This document shows, in pieces, positions 1 to 8,289 of a stretch of 60,643 nucleotides of DNA (positions within the stretch are counted from its first letter, which is position 1; the number at the start of each line of letters is the position of its first letter). The notes under the pieces were generated by a model. That model was not told the DNA's origin, made no database searches, and saw only the letters and a program-made list of their open reading frames with translations. Location of the stretch: positions 1-60,643 of the forward strand of contig JAISNI010000001.1 of NCBI GenBank assembly GCA_031276295.1, written 5' to 3'. The position numbers were made by a program, and so were the translations under genes. This DNA comes from Treponema sp. (lineage in GTDB: Bacteria; Spirochaetota; Spirochaetia; Treponematales; Breznakiellaceae).

Positions 1-2
1 TT

Positions 3-80
3 ATTCACGATGCCTTTTTTGCCGGCGTAAAAACTCCCGAACTGACCGGCAGGGGGGTGAACGATTCGCCTGTGAATTAG
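3..80 (+). CDS. C-terminal end of an unknown protein (cut by window start)
   Basis: An open frame enters from the left edge and ends at TAG 78-80. The 25 visible residues end in ..TGRGVNDSPVN. The frame has no stop back to the edge and reads like ordinary protein, but it is too short to name. It is followed by a stretch without genes that carries a half copy of the TAGCAG..TGTTGC repeat and then the promoter of the next gene. It could be fortuitous. Confidence 0.4.
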   Translation: MHDAFFAGVKTPELTGRGVNDSPVN

Positions 81-126
81 AGCCTTTTAGGGGTGAACGA
101 ATCGCTCGTTATTGACAGGCTTTTTT

Positions 127-154
127 TCGGCAACGCAACAAACTGCTAAACCCC
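127..154 (-). repeat. half copy of the TAGCAG..TGTTGC palindromic repeat
   Basis: Read on the minus strand, this stretch contains TTTAGCAGTTTGTTGCG. That matches the terminal arm of the complete element at 9437-9579. Only one arm is present here and no interior hairpins are seen. It sits between the partial gene at the left edge and the promoter at 235. Confidence 0.5.
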
Positions 155-234
155 TTGCCGCTCCATTCTGTCAAGGCCTGCCTTTTGTCGTTTTATCCAA
201 CTTGTTATCCTGTAGGCAATTCCGGGATACGTGA

Positions 235-264
235 TTGACTGAACAGTTGCAAATGTAGTATAAT
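235..264 (+). promoter_or_regulatory. sigma-70 promoter of the 339 gene
   Basis: TTGACT (235-240), an 18-bp spacer and a perfect TATAAT (259-264). The predicted start is about 271, leaving a leader of roughly 70 nt before the ATG at 339. Confidence 0.65.
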
Positions 265-338
265 ATTTAAGACGGATTAATGATGGTTGTTAAGGCAAGA
301 ATTGCCGGTTACTATTAAATGAATAAATTGAGGATATT

Positions 339-743
339 ATGGTACAGTTTTATTTTTTATCTATTCTATTTAATGCCGTTACGGGTTTACTTCTGTTAAA
401 CGGTAGTGATGAGGATGAAATTTTTGAAGGGAATATTCTCACTTCCGTCAGCAATGAGAGTTTCAAATTCATTCTGGGAATCCTGTCGATAGTGATGGGG
501 GTGTTGAAACTGCTCTCTTCAATGGGGGAGACGCCTTTTTTTGGGGACCTCGTTCCCGCACTGACCGGTTTCTTGGGCGGGTTTATCTTATGTTTTGAAT
601 ACTATAAGACCCATACGACGCTGGAAACCACATCCCTTAATACTATAGATATTATCTTTATTAAGAATAAAAAACTGTTCGGTATCCTCTCTCTGGCCGC
701 CGCAGCCATCCATTTCTTGTTTCCCACTTGGCTGTTTTTCTAA
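339..743 (+). CDS. small integral membrane protein, unknown function
   Basis: The product has 134 residues with about four hydrophobic segments: an N-terminal one near 3-20, FKFILGILSIVMGVLKLL near 43-60, LVPALTGFLGGFILCF near 70-87, and LFGILSLAAAAIHFLF at the C-terminus. An acidic stretch (GSDEDEIFEG) follows the first segment. A GAGG Shine-Dalgarno lies 5 nt before the ATG, and a consensus promoter lies upstream at 235-264. The stop codon TAA overlaps the ATG of the NUDIX gene, so the two are probably translationally coupled. I do not recognise a named family; it is likely a small inner-membrane protein. Confidence 0.75.
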   Translation: MVQFYFLSILFNAVTGLLLLNGSDEDEIFEGNILTSVSNESFKFILGILSIVMGVLKLLSSMGETPFFGDLVPALTGFLGGFILCFEYYKTHTTLETTSLNTIDIIFIKNKKLFGILSLAAAAIHFLFPTWLFF

Positions 744-1138
744 TGGCTGCAAGATCTGTAGCGGGTATTGCCATAGAGGGCGGGAAGGTCTTTATTGCCC
801 GGCGGCTTAAAAGCGGGGATATGGGGGGAAAGTGGGAATTTCCCGGGGGTAAGGTTGAGGGAAACGAAACCGACGAAGAAGCCCTTGTCCGTGAGTATGA
901 AGAGGAATTCGGCGCCGCCGTCCGGGTAGGGCGGCATCTGGGGCAAACCAGTTTTGAGCACGGCGGGATAACGAGATTGTTGAATGCTTACCGCATCTAT
1001 TTTACGGATAAGATAGCGGTCATGCGGGAACATACGGAATCGCGTTGGGTTTCTTTTGCGGAGCTTGAGACCTTGGATTTTGCCGATTCGGATTTCAAAC
1101 TGTTTCCGTTTTTAAAAACTATTACAGACGTACCGTAA
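743..1138 (+). CDS. NUDIX hydrolase, MutT-like (8-oxo-dGTP diphosphatase family)
   Basis: The start is ATG 743, which overlaps the stop of the previous gene (TAATG); an in-frame TTG at 728 is less likely. The product has 131 residues. The Nudix box is complete near residues 35-57: G, five residues, E, seven residues, then REYEEEFGA, matching the family signature GX5EX7REUXEEXGU. The N-terminus (SVAGIAIEGGKVFIARR) and the WEFPGGKVE block are typical of MutT-type enzymes that hydrolyse oxidised or other nucleoside triphosphates. Substrate specificity cannot be read from sequence. Its 3' end overlaps the convergent omptin-like gene by 17 bp. Confidence 0.88.
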   Translation: MAARSVAGIAIEGGKVFIARRLKSGDMGGKWEFPGGKVEGNETDEEALVREYEEEFGAAVRVGRHLGQTSFEHGGITRLLNAYRIYFTDKIAVMREHTESRWVSFAELETLDFADSDFKLFPFLKTITDVP

Positions 1139-2120
1139 AAGACAGACAGGTATCCCAGAAAGAATAACCTGCGCCCGCGGAATTGCCGCCGGAACCGATA
1201 AAAGGGCCCGGTGGATTTGTCCCGGTATACCTGTGCCACGACGCTCCCCGCGCGCCCCTCAGGGAACGCCATGCCAAGGACAGACCGGCGCTGAAGCGCC
1301 GCCGGGGGGAAAAGGTAAAACTCCCCTTAAATTCTTGGGAAATTCCTCCCCGGAGATCGTCATTGTACTGTTGCGGTTTGTTCGGCGACAGATGGTTATC
1401 TTGGGCGTAACCTTTTATAAAGGGGCTTATCCCGCATGAAAGGGCAAAGGAAAAGTTGAAAAAGGGAATGACAAGGGAAAGCCCCGGAGAGAGGTTATAC
1501 CAGTTTTGCACATACCGTATTTGCGGCCCTGAAACGTCTGTTTTGGGAATGGAAGGATCCCAGGGGCCATGTTCTGCGTACTGAAAAAAGCCGTCTTCCG
1601 CCTGCCATTTGAATTCCAGATAGGAGAATGAAAGAAAAATTTTGATATAGCAGCGTGAAAACAGGGGGATAGAAACCCCGGTTTTAACGGCAAAAAGCAG
1701 CATCCCCTGGGTAAAGTTGGTATGGGAAGAATAATGGGTAAGGTTATCATGGTTATCCGCGATCCAGTCCCTATCTTCCATGACCCCCGATTCCGAGGGG
1801 ATGCCGAAATTTGCCGTCAGGTCCCCAAAGAAGCCTTTTGCCTTGAGGGGCCGGGACAGGGAAAGCTCAAGGCCGGCCCCCCAGTAGAAAAGCGGCTTGC
1901 CGTCCCAGAGCAACTGGCTGGCATAGACCTCGTTGCCGGCGTATTTATAAACTATCTCTTCGTTCTGCCCGTACATAAAACCGCCTATTATATGAAAGGA
2001 AAAAGCATAGGGGGCCAGGATATTTGATTCGGCGGTGTTTGATTCGGCATGGAGAGGAATTTGTAGTAAAAGAACGGAAGATATGCTGACTAAACTAGCA
2101 ATAACGGATATATTTTTCAT
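1122..2120 (-). CDS. omptin-like outer-membrane protease
   Basis: The predicted protein has 332 residues starting at ATG 2120; a TTG at 2156 would add 12 residues. A signal peptide (MKNISVIASLVSISSVLLLQIPLHA) is followed by a barrel-like sequence ending in FTVRL, with a C-terminal aromatic as in outer-membrane barrels. Residues resembling the two omptin catalytic pairs are visible: MEDRDW (Asp-x-Asp, compare OmpT DQDW) and YAQDNHL (Asp-x-His). The family consists of surface proteases embedded in the outer membrane; substrates here are unknown. There is no Shine-Dalgarno before ATG 2120. A promoter at 2127-2156 would start transcription at the ATG itself, suggesting a leaderless mRNA. The gene is divergent from the SH3 lipoprotein with only 3 bp between start codons. 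Confidence 0.72.
   Translation of the reverse strand: MKNISVIASLVSISSVLLLQIPLHAESNTAESNILAPYAFSFHIIGGFMYGQNEEIVYKYAGNEVYASQLLWDGKPLFYWGAGLELSLSRPLKAKGFFGDLTANFGIPSESGVMEDRDWIADNHDNLTHYSSHTNFTQGMLLFAVKTGVSIPLFSRCYIKIFLSFSYLEFKWQAEDGFFQYAEHGPWDPSIPKTDVSGPQIRYVQNWYNLSPGLSLVIPFFNFSFALSCGISPFIKGYAQDNHLSPNKPQQYNDDLRGGISQEFKGSFTFSPRRRFSAGLSLAWRSLRGARGASWHRYTGTNPPGPFIGSGGNSAGAGYSFWDTCLSFTVRL
2086..2114 (+). promoter_or_regulatory. sigma-70 promoter of the SH3 lipoprotein gene
   Basis: CTGACT (2086-2091), a 17-bp spacer and TATATT (2109-2114). The predicted start near 2121 leaves at most about 3 nt before the ATG at 2124. The whole promoter lies inside the 5' coding region of the divergent omptin-like gene. 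Confidence 0.55.
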
Positions 2121-2123
2121 TGT

Positions 2124-2513
2124 ATGAGCATAAAGGTTTTTAAAAAGTATAGTCAAGTGATCATCTTCTTATATATAGCTATTCTGAGCGCATGTATACG
2201 GAATACCGGCGAGGAGCCTATCATCCTGCCCCAATCATCGCCACTTTCCCGTTTGGAAATAGGGTATGGGGTGGTAAATTCATCCTATACGCACGTGATG
2301 GATAAACCGGACAAGGAGGGGTCTTCCCCCGGATATCTGCGGAAAGGTTCCATTGTCAAGGTGCTTGAGCGCGTAGCCGTCAGGAACAAGGAAACCGCCG
2401 AAACGTGGCTTCTGGTAAGCGGCGCGTTTGAGGGTTGGATCGCAGAACATTCCGTCAATATCTATGATAACGAAGCCCAGGCAAAAACGGCGGCGGAGCG
2501 TATGATCCAATGA
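2124..2513 (+). CDS. lipoprotein with SH3-like domain
   Basis: The product has 129 residues. The N-terminus is positively charged, followed by a hydrophobic helix and the lipobox LSAC with Cys24, so it is probably a lipid-anchored envelope protein. The rest resembles a bacterial SH3 domain: a short strand at VVNSSYTHVMDKPDKEG, then GYLRKGSIVKVLERV and TWLLVSGAFEGWIAEHSVNIY. Such domains often bind peptidoglycan or other envelope polymers; the role here is not known. There is no clear Shine-Dalgarno, consistent with the near-leaderless promoter at 2086. The stop overlaps the DUF445 start (ATGA), so the two are likely co-translated. Confidence 0.68.
   Translation: MSIKVFKKYSQVIIFLYIAILSACIRNTGEEPIILPQSSPLSRLEIGYGVVNSSYTHVMDKPDKEGSSPGYLRKGSIVKVLERVAVRNKETAETWLLVSGAFEGWIAEHSVNIYDNEAQAKTAAERMIQ
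2127..2156 (-). promoter_or_regulatory. sigma-70 promoter of the omptin-like gene
   Basis: On the minus strand there is TTGACT (2156-2151), an 18-bp spacer and TATGCT (2132-2127). The predicted start is at about 2120, which is the A of the ATG. The promoter lies inside the coding region of the SH3 lipoprotein. Confidence 0.55.
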
Positions 2514-4057
2514 GAGCGGTTCTGATCTTTCTCTTTCCGCCGCTTATCGGCGCCCTGATAGGCTATGTTACCAATGCGCTTGCCATAAAGATGCTCTTCC
2601 GGCCCTTAAAGGAGATACGACTGTGGGGGCTGAGGATGCCCTTTACCCCGGGCATCCTCCCCCGGCAGCGGCATAAACTTGCGGAAAGTATCGGCCGCAT
2701 GGTGGAACGGGAACTCCTTACCGCCGAGATAATCCGGGCGCGGCTTGCCCGCCGCGATGTCCGGGAGGGTATCCGCAAGCCTATAGCATCGTTTACCCAA
2801 AAAATACTGGATACGCCCCTTGAAGAAATAGCAAAGAATAGTCCGGTTCGCAGTCCCGAAGTGTCCGGGGCGATCAGGAAATTGTGTGGGGATATGCTGA
2901 AATCCCCGGCTATGGAAAACCTTGTAACTTCCTTGATAAGCGCTTGTATGGAATACACCGGACGGGACACTGCCCGCAAACGGACATTGGGGGATGTTTT
3001 GGGGCCGGAGCTGGCGGAAAAGGTAGAGGACAGAATAGCCGGGATTATCAAATTAGCCATTGCTTCAAGGCCCGGCCCGCTTCTGGACATGCTGGTAACG
3101 GTTGGAGAAAAGATGTATCCGCGCCTTGCGGTTCTCATTGTGCGGTTCCTCAATAAAGAGGATGTACGCCGCGCCCTGGAATTTCACGGAAAAATTTTTC
3201 TCTCTCATGTAATATTAAAGCTGAATACCATCCAGCGGTTTTTTATTTCCGCAGGTCAATACGATATAACCTTACAGAACAGGATGGGAGAAATAATCGG
3301 CGATCTTATAGAACGGGTTGAGAAACTGCTTGCCGAGAAGGAAAGCCGGGCGGAGATCATCGGACTGTTCCGCGATTCCGCGGAAAGTTTCCTCGCCTCG
3401 CCTGAATCCCTGACGCGGCTTTCGCAGTTCACCGCCCATCTGGTGCTTTCACCGCCGGAACATATTTCGGACGGGCTGTTCAACTGGGACGACGATCTGC
3501 TGCGGGAAGCGGGGGAGAAGATTATCGATCTGATAACAATCTATGCCTCGAAAAGCGATTCCGTCCCGGCCGATAGTCCGGCGGCAGGGGATTCGGGGCA
3601 AGCGGACGCGCGGGGGACGGCCCCGGATGCAGGCGGGGAAGCGGTTATCCTCCTCCCCGGTCCTCCTCACGGGATTGCCTCCTGCCCCCTTGAGTCCGCG
3701 GAGAAAAAGCCCGCAACCGGTTTTTTCTCCCTTTTTCTCAAGGCTTTCCTGAAACGACAGGGCAAACAGACCATAGCCCAGGTTCTTGCAATAGATGAAG
3801 GGCAAAAAGCCCGTATCGACGCCCTCTTATGCGGAGGCATCCTGAAAATTGCCGACGAACAAATTGAAGGGGTGCTCTCAACCATTGATATACGTTCACT
3901 CGTATCGGAACGTGTAGATTCGCTTGATATGATACGGGTGGAAAGGATAATCCTTGACGTAACGGCAAATCAGCTTAAATGGATAAACCTTTTCGGCGCG
4001 ATTCTTGGGGCGTTTATCGGATTATTCCAGACATTATTTTCCTGGTTTCTCGGTTGA
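2510..4057 (+). CDS. DUF445 family membrane protein
   Basis: The product has 515 residues. The N-terminal block, with LFPPLIGALIGYVTNALAIKMLFRP followed by PFTPGILPRQRHKLAESIGRMVE, is the signature of the DUF445 (YheB-type) family, and the C-terminus has the paired hydrophobic hairpin (WINLFGAILGAFIGLFQTLFSWFLG). The two membrane ends flank a long helical region that is probably soluble, with an insert of low complexity near residues 345-400. Function of the family is unknown. The gene starts inside the stop of the SH3 lipoprotein gene, so an envelope role for the pair is plausible. Its 3' end overlaps the convergent thiQ gene by 24 bp. Confidence 0.85.
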   Translation: MRAVLIFLFPPLIGALIGYVTNALAIKMLFRPLKEIRLWGLRMPFTPGILPRQRHKLAESIGRMVERELLTAEIIRARLARRDVREGIRKPIASFTQKILDTPLEEIAKNSPVRSPEVSGAIRKLCGDMLKSPAMENLVTSLISACMEYTGRDTARKRTLGDVLGPELAEKVEDRIAGIIKLAIASRPGPLLDMLVTVGEKMYPRLAVLIVRFLNKEDVRRALEFHGKIFLSHVILKLNTIQRFFISAGQYDITLQNRMGEIIGDLIERVEKLLAEKESRAEIIGLFRDSAESFLASPESLTRLSQFTAHLVLSPPEHISDGLFNWDDDLLREAGEKIIDLITIYASKSDSVPADSPAAGDSGQADARGTAPDAGGEAVILLPGPPHGIASCPLESAEKKPATGFFSLFLKAFLKRQGKQTIAQVLAIDEGQKARIDALLCGGILKIADEQIEGVLSTIDIRSLVSERVDSLDMIRVERIILDVTANQLKWINLFGAILGAFIGLFQTLFSWFLG

Positions 4058-5137
4058 TGATACTATAAACCGCACAAGGCTCCGGTCGATAAGGCATCTG
4101 ACCGGGCTGCCGGCCGGGGGCTCCTCCTTGCGGAGGCCTGGTTCCAGGGTAAGGTGCTGCGGGATTTTCCCTTCTTCATTCAGGCGGGTAGGGGAGAGCC
4201 GCCAGGTCAGGCGTTCGCCTTCAAAGCTCGCGCTTCTAAAATATGCGTCTATAGAAAGCCTGTCCCCTTTGCCGGCCGTTGCCGGATAGTCAAGGCTGAG
4301 GGCATCTTTGGGGATAAAGAGAAGCGGCCGTTCCGGTGAAAACGCCGAACCCGGCGGAACCGTGAACGTTCCTATCCCCGAATGAACGGTCGTTCCGGCA
4401 GGGCCCGTGTTCACAATCGAGCAATCCAGGATAGTTCCCATACCGAAAAACCGTGCGCCCTGTTCTGTTTCCGGTTTCAGGAATATATCCCTGGTACGGT
4501 TGATCTCAACAATACCTCCCTCCGATAAAAGGGCGACGCGGCTGCCCAGGACGGCGGCTTCTTCCCGGTCATGGGTAACGAAGATGCAGGGCGCACGGGA
4601 ATGGGAACGAATGTGCAGGAATTCCTCGCGGATCTCGCGTCTTAAAGGGGCGTCAAGGCTTGAGAAAGGCTCGTCCAGGAGCAGTATCCTGGGGGAAGCC
4701 GCCATTGCCCGGGCTATGGCGACCCGCTGCCGTTCCCCTCCCGAGAGGGTCTGGATGCGCCGCTTTTCATAGCCGGGCAGACGGATCATCCTGAGGTTTT
4801 CTTCCACGATACGCCGGCGTTCGGCCTTGGGTACGCCTTTGATAAAAAGACCATAGGCGATATTATTTCCTACGTTTAAGTGGGGAAATAACGCCAAATC
4901 CTGAAAAACAACTGAAATGTTTCTTTTCCACGCGGGCAGGTCTGAAATGTCCTCACCGTTGATAAGAACGGTTCCACCATCCGCCTCCATAATACCCGCG
5001 ATAAGGTTGAGAGCGCTGGTTTTGCCGCAGCCCGAAGGCCCTACAAGTACCAGGGTTTCCCCCTCTTCCACGGAAAGATCGATACGGAGGGAAAAATCGC
5101 CGTAGGTTTTGGTAAGATTCCGCACTTCAAGGGACAT
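4034..5137 (-). CDS. thiQ: thiamine-type ABC transporter ATP-binding protein
   Basis: The start chosen is ATG 5137 (MSLEVRNLTKTYGDFSL), 367 residues; an upstream in-frame start at 5182 lies well inside thiP and is less likely. Walker A is GPSGCGKT, the ABC signature is LSGGERQRVAIARA, Walker B is ILLLDEPFSSLD, and the H-loop is VTHDREEA. A C-terminal domain of about 130 residues follows the ATPase, as in FbpC/PotA-like subunits and longer than minimal ThiQ. The reading frame starts 11 bp before thiP ends. Assignment to thiamine rests on the TPP riboswitch and the binding protein upstream. The 3' end overlaps the convergent DUF445 gene. Confidence 0.85.
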   Translation of the reverse strand: MSLEVRNLTKTYGDFSLRIDLSVEEGETLVLVGPSGCGKTSALNLIAGIMEADGGTVLINGEDISDLPAWKRNISVVFQDLALFPHLNVGNNIAYGLFIKGVPKAERRRIVEENLRMIRLPGYEKRRIQTLSGGERQRVAIARAMAASPRILLLDEPFSSLDAPLRREIREEFLHIRSHSRAPCIFVTHDREEAAVLGSRVALLSEGGIVEINRTRDIFLKPETEQGARFFGMGTILDCSIVNTGPAGTTVHSGIGTFTVPPGSAFSPERPLLFIPKDALSLDYPATAGKGDRLSIDAYFRSASFEGERLTWRLSPTRLNEEGKIPQHLTLEPGLRKEEPPAGSPVRCLIDRSLVRFIVSSTEKPGK

Positions 5138-6836
5138 GGTTCTTCCTTTTTTTGAACGTTGGGGGCAGGGGGAAACGGGCATCCGAGATAAACAGCATTA
5201 AAGCACAGCAGAGGATAAGTACGGATCCGGCGGCACAGGCCGTCCCGTAGCGGTAGGCCCCCGCGGCGCGGTAGATAAGCAAGGGGAGGGTCTCCCAATC
5301 TTCCAGGCCGAGCATCATCACCGCGTTGAGTTCGCCAAGGCTTATTAGGGCGGAAAAGCCCCAGGCCGAACGTATCCTGGAGACGGAAAGGGGCAGGGCT
5401 ACTGTGAGGAGCCGCATAAGGGGAGACGCGCCGGAAACCGAAGCGCCGGCAAAGATGTTTGCGGGTAATGTCTTGAGGCCCTCGGAGATGGAATTGAAGG
5501 CAAAGGGGAGGCCGGTAACGGCATGCAGGGCCGCCGCGGCCCAGACGGATCGGGAGTGATCCCTCCCGTACAGGATGAGGCAGCCTAAACCCAACACGAT
5601 ACCGGAGGAGGCCAGGGGAGCGGCGGCGCAGAAACGGAGGAAGCCGCCGGAAAATGTTTTTTTGCCGGAATTTTTTTCAATGCTCCAAACCGCGGCGGCG
5701 GCGAGAATTGCCAGAATACACGAAAGGCTTGCGGAAATAAAGGCGAGGGACAGGGAATGGAAAAGAGCGGGAACACAACGTTCCCCCAGGCCAAGCCACC
5801 AGCGCGGGGAAAGCAGAGGCGGGGAAGCGCGGGAAGGTTTATAGAGAAAAGATTCCACCGGGATTGAAAGGATAGGCCCCAGAATGAAAAAGCATAGGCC
5901 TGTCCCGTAGAGAACAGCGCAGAAAGCGGCAGGCAGGGAAGAATCGCGCTTCCCGCGGCCTCTATCCCCGCCCCCTATGTTGATGGGGATAATCCGGGCT
6001 TTTCTTTCAAAGTAAAGGTACGCAAGAAAGGCCGTAAGCGCGATACCGGTTTCGATGAGGGCAAGAAAACCCGCATTGGAATAGTTAAGGGAGATGTGCG
6101 CATAGCGGTAAATTTCTACCGCTATGGTTGTAGCGGCAGGACCGCCGCCCAGTACCAGCACCACCGCAAAGCTCGTAAAACAGTAGAGGAATATCAGAAA
6201 GGAAGCGGCCAGGATAGAGGGCAGAACAATGGGGAAAAGCACGGTAAGGGCTATTTTAAAAGGCGGGGCTCCAAGGCTTGCCGCGGCCGGACCGTAGGCA
6301 TTGCGGGCCTGGGCAATACCGTCCCCGACAAGACGTATTACCAGGGGGAAATTATAAAAAGCATGGGCCAGAATGATAGCTTCACTTCTGTAGAGTACCC
6401 TGAGCGGCCCCTCCCCGCTGCCGGAAAGGGCCATGAAGAAACGGTTTACCCAACCGGAATTCCCAAAGAAAAGCACAAAGGCAAGGACGACAAGAATAGA
6501 CGGCATCGTGAAGGATATCCCCGAAAGTGAACGCAGAATGCTTGCCAGCGTACCGCGGCCGCCGGAACCTCCAAGCAGGACAGCTCCGGGAAGGCCCAGC
6601 GCCAGGGCCGCGAGGGTGCTCAGTACCGCCTGCTTTACCGTAAAAAATGTTACCGGAAGCAGCAGCGAAAGCGGCGGCAAAGTTTCGCGTTCCGGCCCCG
6701 CGCCGAGCCCTCCCGCCCGGAAGCCGCCCAGAAGCGCGGCCCCATAGGGCAGGATAAAGGCCGCCAGTACCGCCCCCACCGGGAGGATCGCCAGCAACCA
6801 GGGGAATACGCCGGTACGGCGCCTACGGTTTTTCAT
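5127..6836 (-). CDS. thiP: thiamine-type ABC transporter permease, fused two-domain
   Basis: The product has 569 residues with about twelve hydrophobic segments in two homologous halves, each with the BPD-transport fold. The first half has the coupling (EAA-type) segment near YGPAAASLGAPPFKIALTVLFPIVLPS, the second near ASVSGASPLMRLLTVALPLSVSRI. A duplicated permease in one chain is the normal ThiP/FbpB architecture. The N-terminus MKNRRRRTGVFPW is followed directly by a membrane segment, so no signal peptide is removed. It lies between thiB (51 nt gap) and thiQ (11 bp overlap) on the minus strand and should assemble with two ThiQ subunits. Confidence 0.87.
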   Translation of the reverse strand: MKNRRRRTGVFPWLLAILPVGAVLAAFILPYGAALLGGFRAGGLGAGPERETLPPLSLLLPVTFFTVKQAVLSTLAALALGLPGAVLLGGSGGRGTLASILRSLSGISFTMPSILVVLAFVLFFGNSGWVNRFFMALSGSGEGPLRVLYRSEAIILAHAFYNFPLVIRLVGDGIAQARNAYGPAAASLGAPPFKIALTVLFPIVLPSILAASFLIFLYCFTSFAVVLVLGGGPAATTIAVEIYRYAHISLNYSNAGFLALIETGIALTAFLAYLYFERKARIIPINIGGGDRGRGKRDSSLPAAFCAVLYGTGLCFFILGPILSIPVESFLYKPSRASPPLLSPRWWLGLGERCVPALFHSLSLAFISASLSCILAILAAAAVWSIEKNSGKKTFSGGFLRFCAAAPLASSGIVLGLGCLILYGRDHSRSVWAAAALHAVTGLPFAFNSISEGLKTLPANIFAGASVSGASPLMRLLTVALPLSVSRIRSAWGFSALISLGELNAVMMLGLEDWETLPLLIYRAAGAYRYGTACAAGSVLILCCALMLFISDARFPLPPTFKKRKNHVP

Positions 6837-6887
6837 CTTTTATCATCGTTATCATAAAAAATTTCATTCCCTTTCTTTACCGGCGGC

Positions 6888-7916
6888 CTAATTACGGATT
6901 ATCAGGGCCGCCCATTCATCAAGTTCGCCGGAGGAAACCGGACGCGGCCTGAGAGCCTTACCGCTTTTCGGACTCATCCTGAAAGAAGCGGGGAGGGGAA
7001 TGTCGATAACCGGATACATCCAGTTGGTAAGGGGAATGATACTCTGGAAGGAAGGGGAAAGCATAAAATCAAGGAACTTTTTGGCGTTTTCCTTGTTCTT
7101 TGCATGGGCCAGAAGACCCGCCGCCTCAATCTGTATGGCGTGACCCTCGTTGAAGATGGCCGCCTTATACCGCTCCGTGTCTTCGTATTCAAGATGATAG
7201 CTGGGGCTGGTTGTGTAGGAGAGGACCAGGGGCGCTTCGCCCGAGGTGAAGAGGCCGTAACCGGAGCTCCAGCTCTCGGCAATGGTAAGGATGGAAGGGG
7301 AGAGACGCCGCCAGTAATCTTTCCAGTTTCCACCGTAGACTTCTCTGGTCCAGGCCAGGAATCCCAGCCCCGGGGACGAGGTACGGGGATCCATCAGGAT
7401 AAGCTTTTTTTCCCAGGCTCCGCCGGTCAGGTCCTCAAGGCTTTTGGGAGGATTCGGGACCCGTTCGGAATCGTAGACAACGGCAAAATAACTGTAATCT
7501 AGGGGAATAAGGCGGAAACCGGCGTCAAAGATCAGTTCCGGGAATATCCTGTCGGCGCCGGACGGTTTGTATGCCTCAAAGAGGCCCGATCCCAGCGCCC
7601 TTTCCTCCATATTTTGATCCAGGCCCAGAATAAGGTCCGCGCCGGAAGCCTCTCCCTCCAGAAGCAGCCGGGACAGTATCTCTCCCGCGTCCCCGTGGCT
7701 TACCCATTTTATGGTAATGCCAGTTTCTTCAAAGAATTTCTTTTCAACATTGGGGGCCGGCCCCCATTCAGAATTAAAGGAATCGTAGGTCCAGACCACC
7801 ACCTCCGGGGCGGGAGGCGGTACGGGCCTGTCCCTGCTTGAGCCTGAAAACAGGGGGGAGGCAAGGCTCATGCAGAACAGGAAAAAGAGGGCGGCGGCAT
7901 AGTTCCGTTTGCGCAT
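6888..7916 (-). CDS. thiB: thiamine ABC transporter substrate-binding protein
   Basis: The start is ATG 7916, preceded by AAGGAG 7 nt upstream; an in-frame start at 7940 precedes that Shine-Dalgarno and is rejected. The product has 342 residues with a signal peptide (MRKRNYAAALFFLFCMSLASPLFS). The mature N-terminus reads VVVWTYDSFNSEWGPAPNVEKKFFEETGITIKW, with GEILSRLLLEGEASGADLILGLD after it, which are the conserved blocks of TbpA/ThiB thiamine-binding proteins. It should capture thiamine or its phosphates in the periplasm. It is the first gene of the thiBPQ operon and is about 100 nt downstream of a TPP riboswitch. Confidence 0.9.
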   Translation of the reverse strand: MRKRNYAAALFFLFCMSLASPLFSGSSRDRPVPPPAPEVVVWTYDSFNSEWGPAPNVEKKFFEETGITIKWVSHGDAGEILSRLLLEGEASGADLILGLDQNMEERALGSGLFEAYKPSGADRIFPELIFDAGFRLIPLDYSYFAVVYDSERVPNPPKSLEDLTGGAWEKKLILMDPRTSSPGLGFLAWTREVYGGNWKDYWRRLSPSILTIAESWSSGYGLFTSGEAPLVLSYTTSPSYHLEYEDTERYKAAIFNEGHAIQIEAAGLLAHAKNKENAKKFLDFMLSPSFQSIIPLTNWMYPVIDIPLPASFRMSPKSGKALRPRPVSSGELDEWAALIIRN

Positions 7917-8021
7917 AGAACACTCCTTTGAACGGAACACAGATATAGGAATTGATGAGATTTGATGGTGAAGACCGGTAAACTGCCCTTTACTTAAAAA
8001 TAGCCGAAACAGTCTACGGAA

Positions 8022-8123
8022 TCCCTACGCCGGCATTATCCGGATCAGGTTCAACGGGTTTAATCTCAGGCTTTTTATCCCGCGCTTTTTGCGAAAAAGT
8101 TTTGGAATAATCAACCACCCCAA
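8022..8123 (-). promoter_or_regulatory. TPP riboswitch (THI element)
   Basis: Read on the minus strand, the conserved THI-box pieces occur in order: GGGGTG near 8123, CTGAGA near 8072-8067, ACCCGTTGAACCTGATC near 8060-8043, then GGATAATGCCGGCGTAGGGA. An extended P3 arm (CTTTTTCGCAAAAAG region) sits between the first two. The aptamer binds thiamin pyrophosphate and normally represses thiamin uptake or synthesis genes. Between the aptamer and thiB there is a weak stem (GTAAA..TTTAC) but no U-tract terminator, so control of translation start is more likely than attenuation; this last point is inference. Confidence 0.95.
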
Positions 8124-8192
8124 TATCGGTGTAAAAAAAATAAATCGGCCGCACGGGCCGGGGATATGTCTCGTTAAAGACACCCTCTAAAA

Positions 8193-8221
8193 GTTATAGA
8201 AAAATACCGTTTGTATGTCAA
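8193..8221 (-). promoter_or_regulatory. sigma-70 promoter of the thi operon
   Basis: TTGACA (8221-8216), a 17-bp spacer and TATAAC (8198-8193) on the minus strand. The predicted start near 8186 lies about 60 nt before the TPP aptamer. A CGGCC/GGCCG hairpin followed by a T-rich run lies between start and aptamer at 8135-8160. Confidence 0.75.
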
Positions 8222-8289
8222 TAGGCAGGGCGGCAATTTAACATTGAGCGGTAAATTGCCGGTAATTATTTACCGGACCGGTTACGGCC

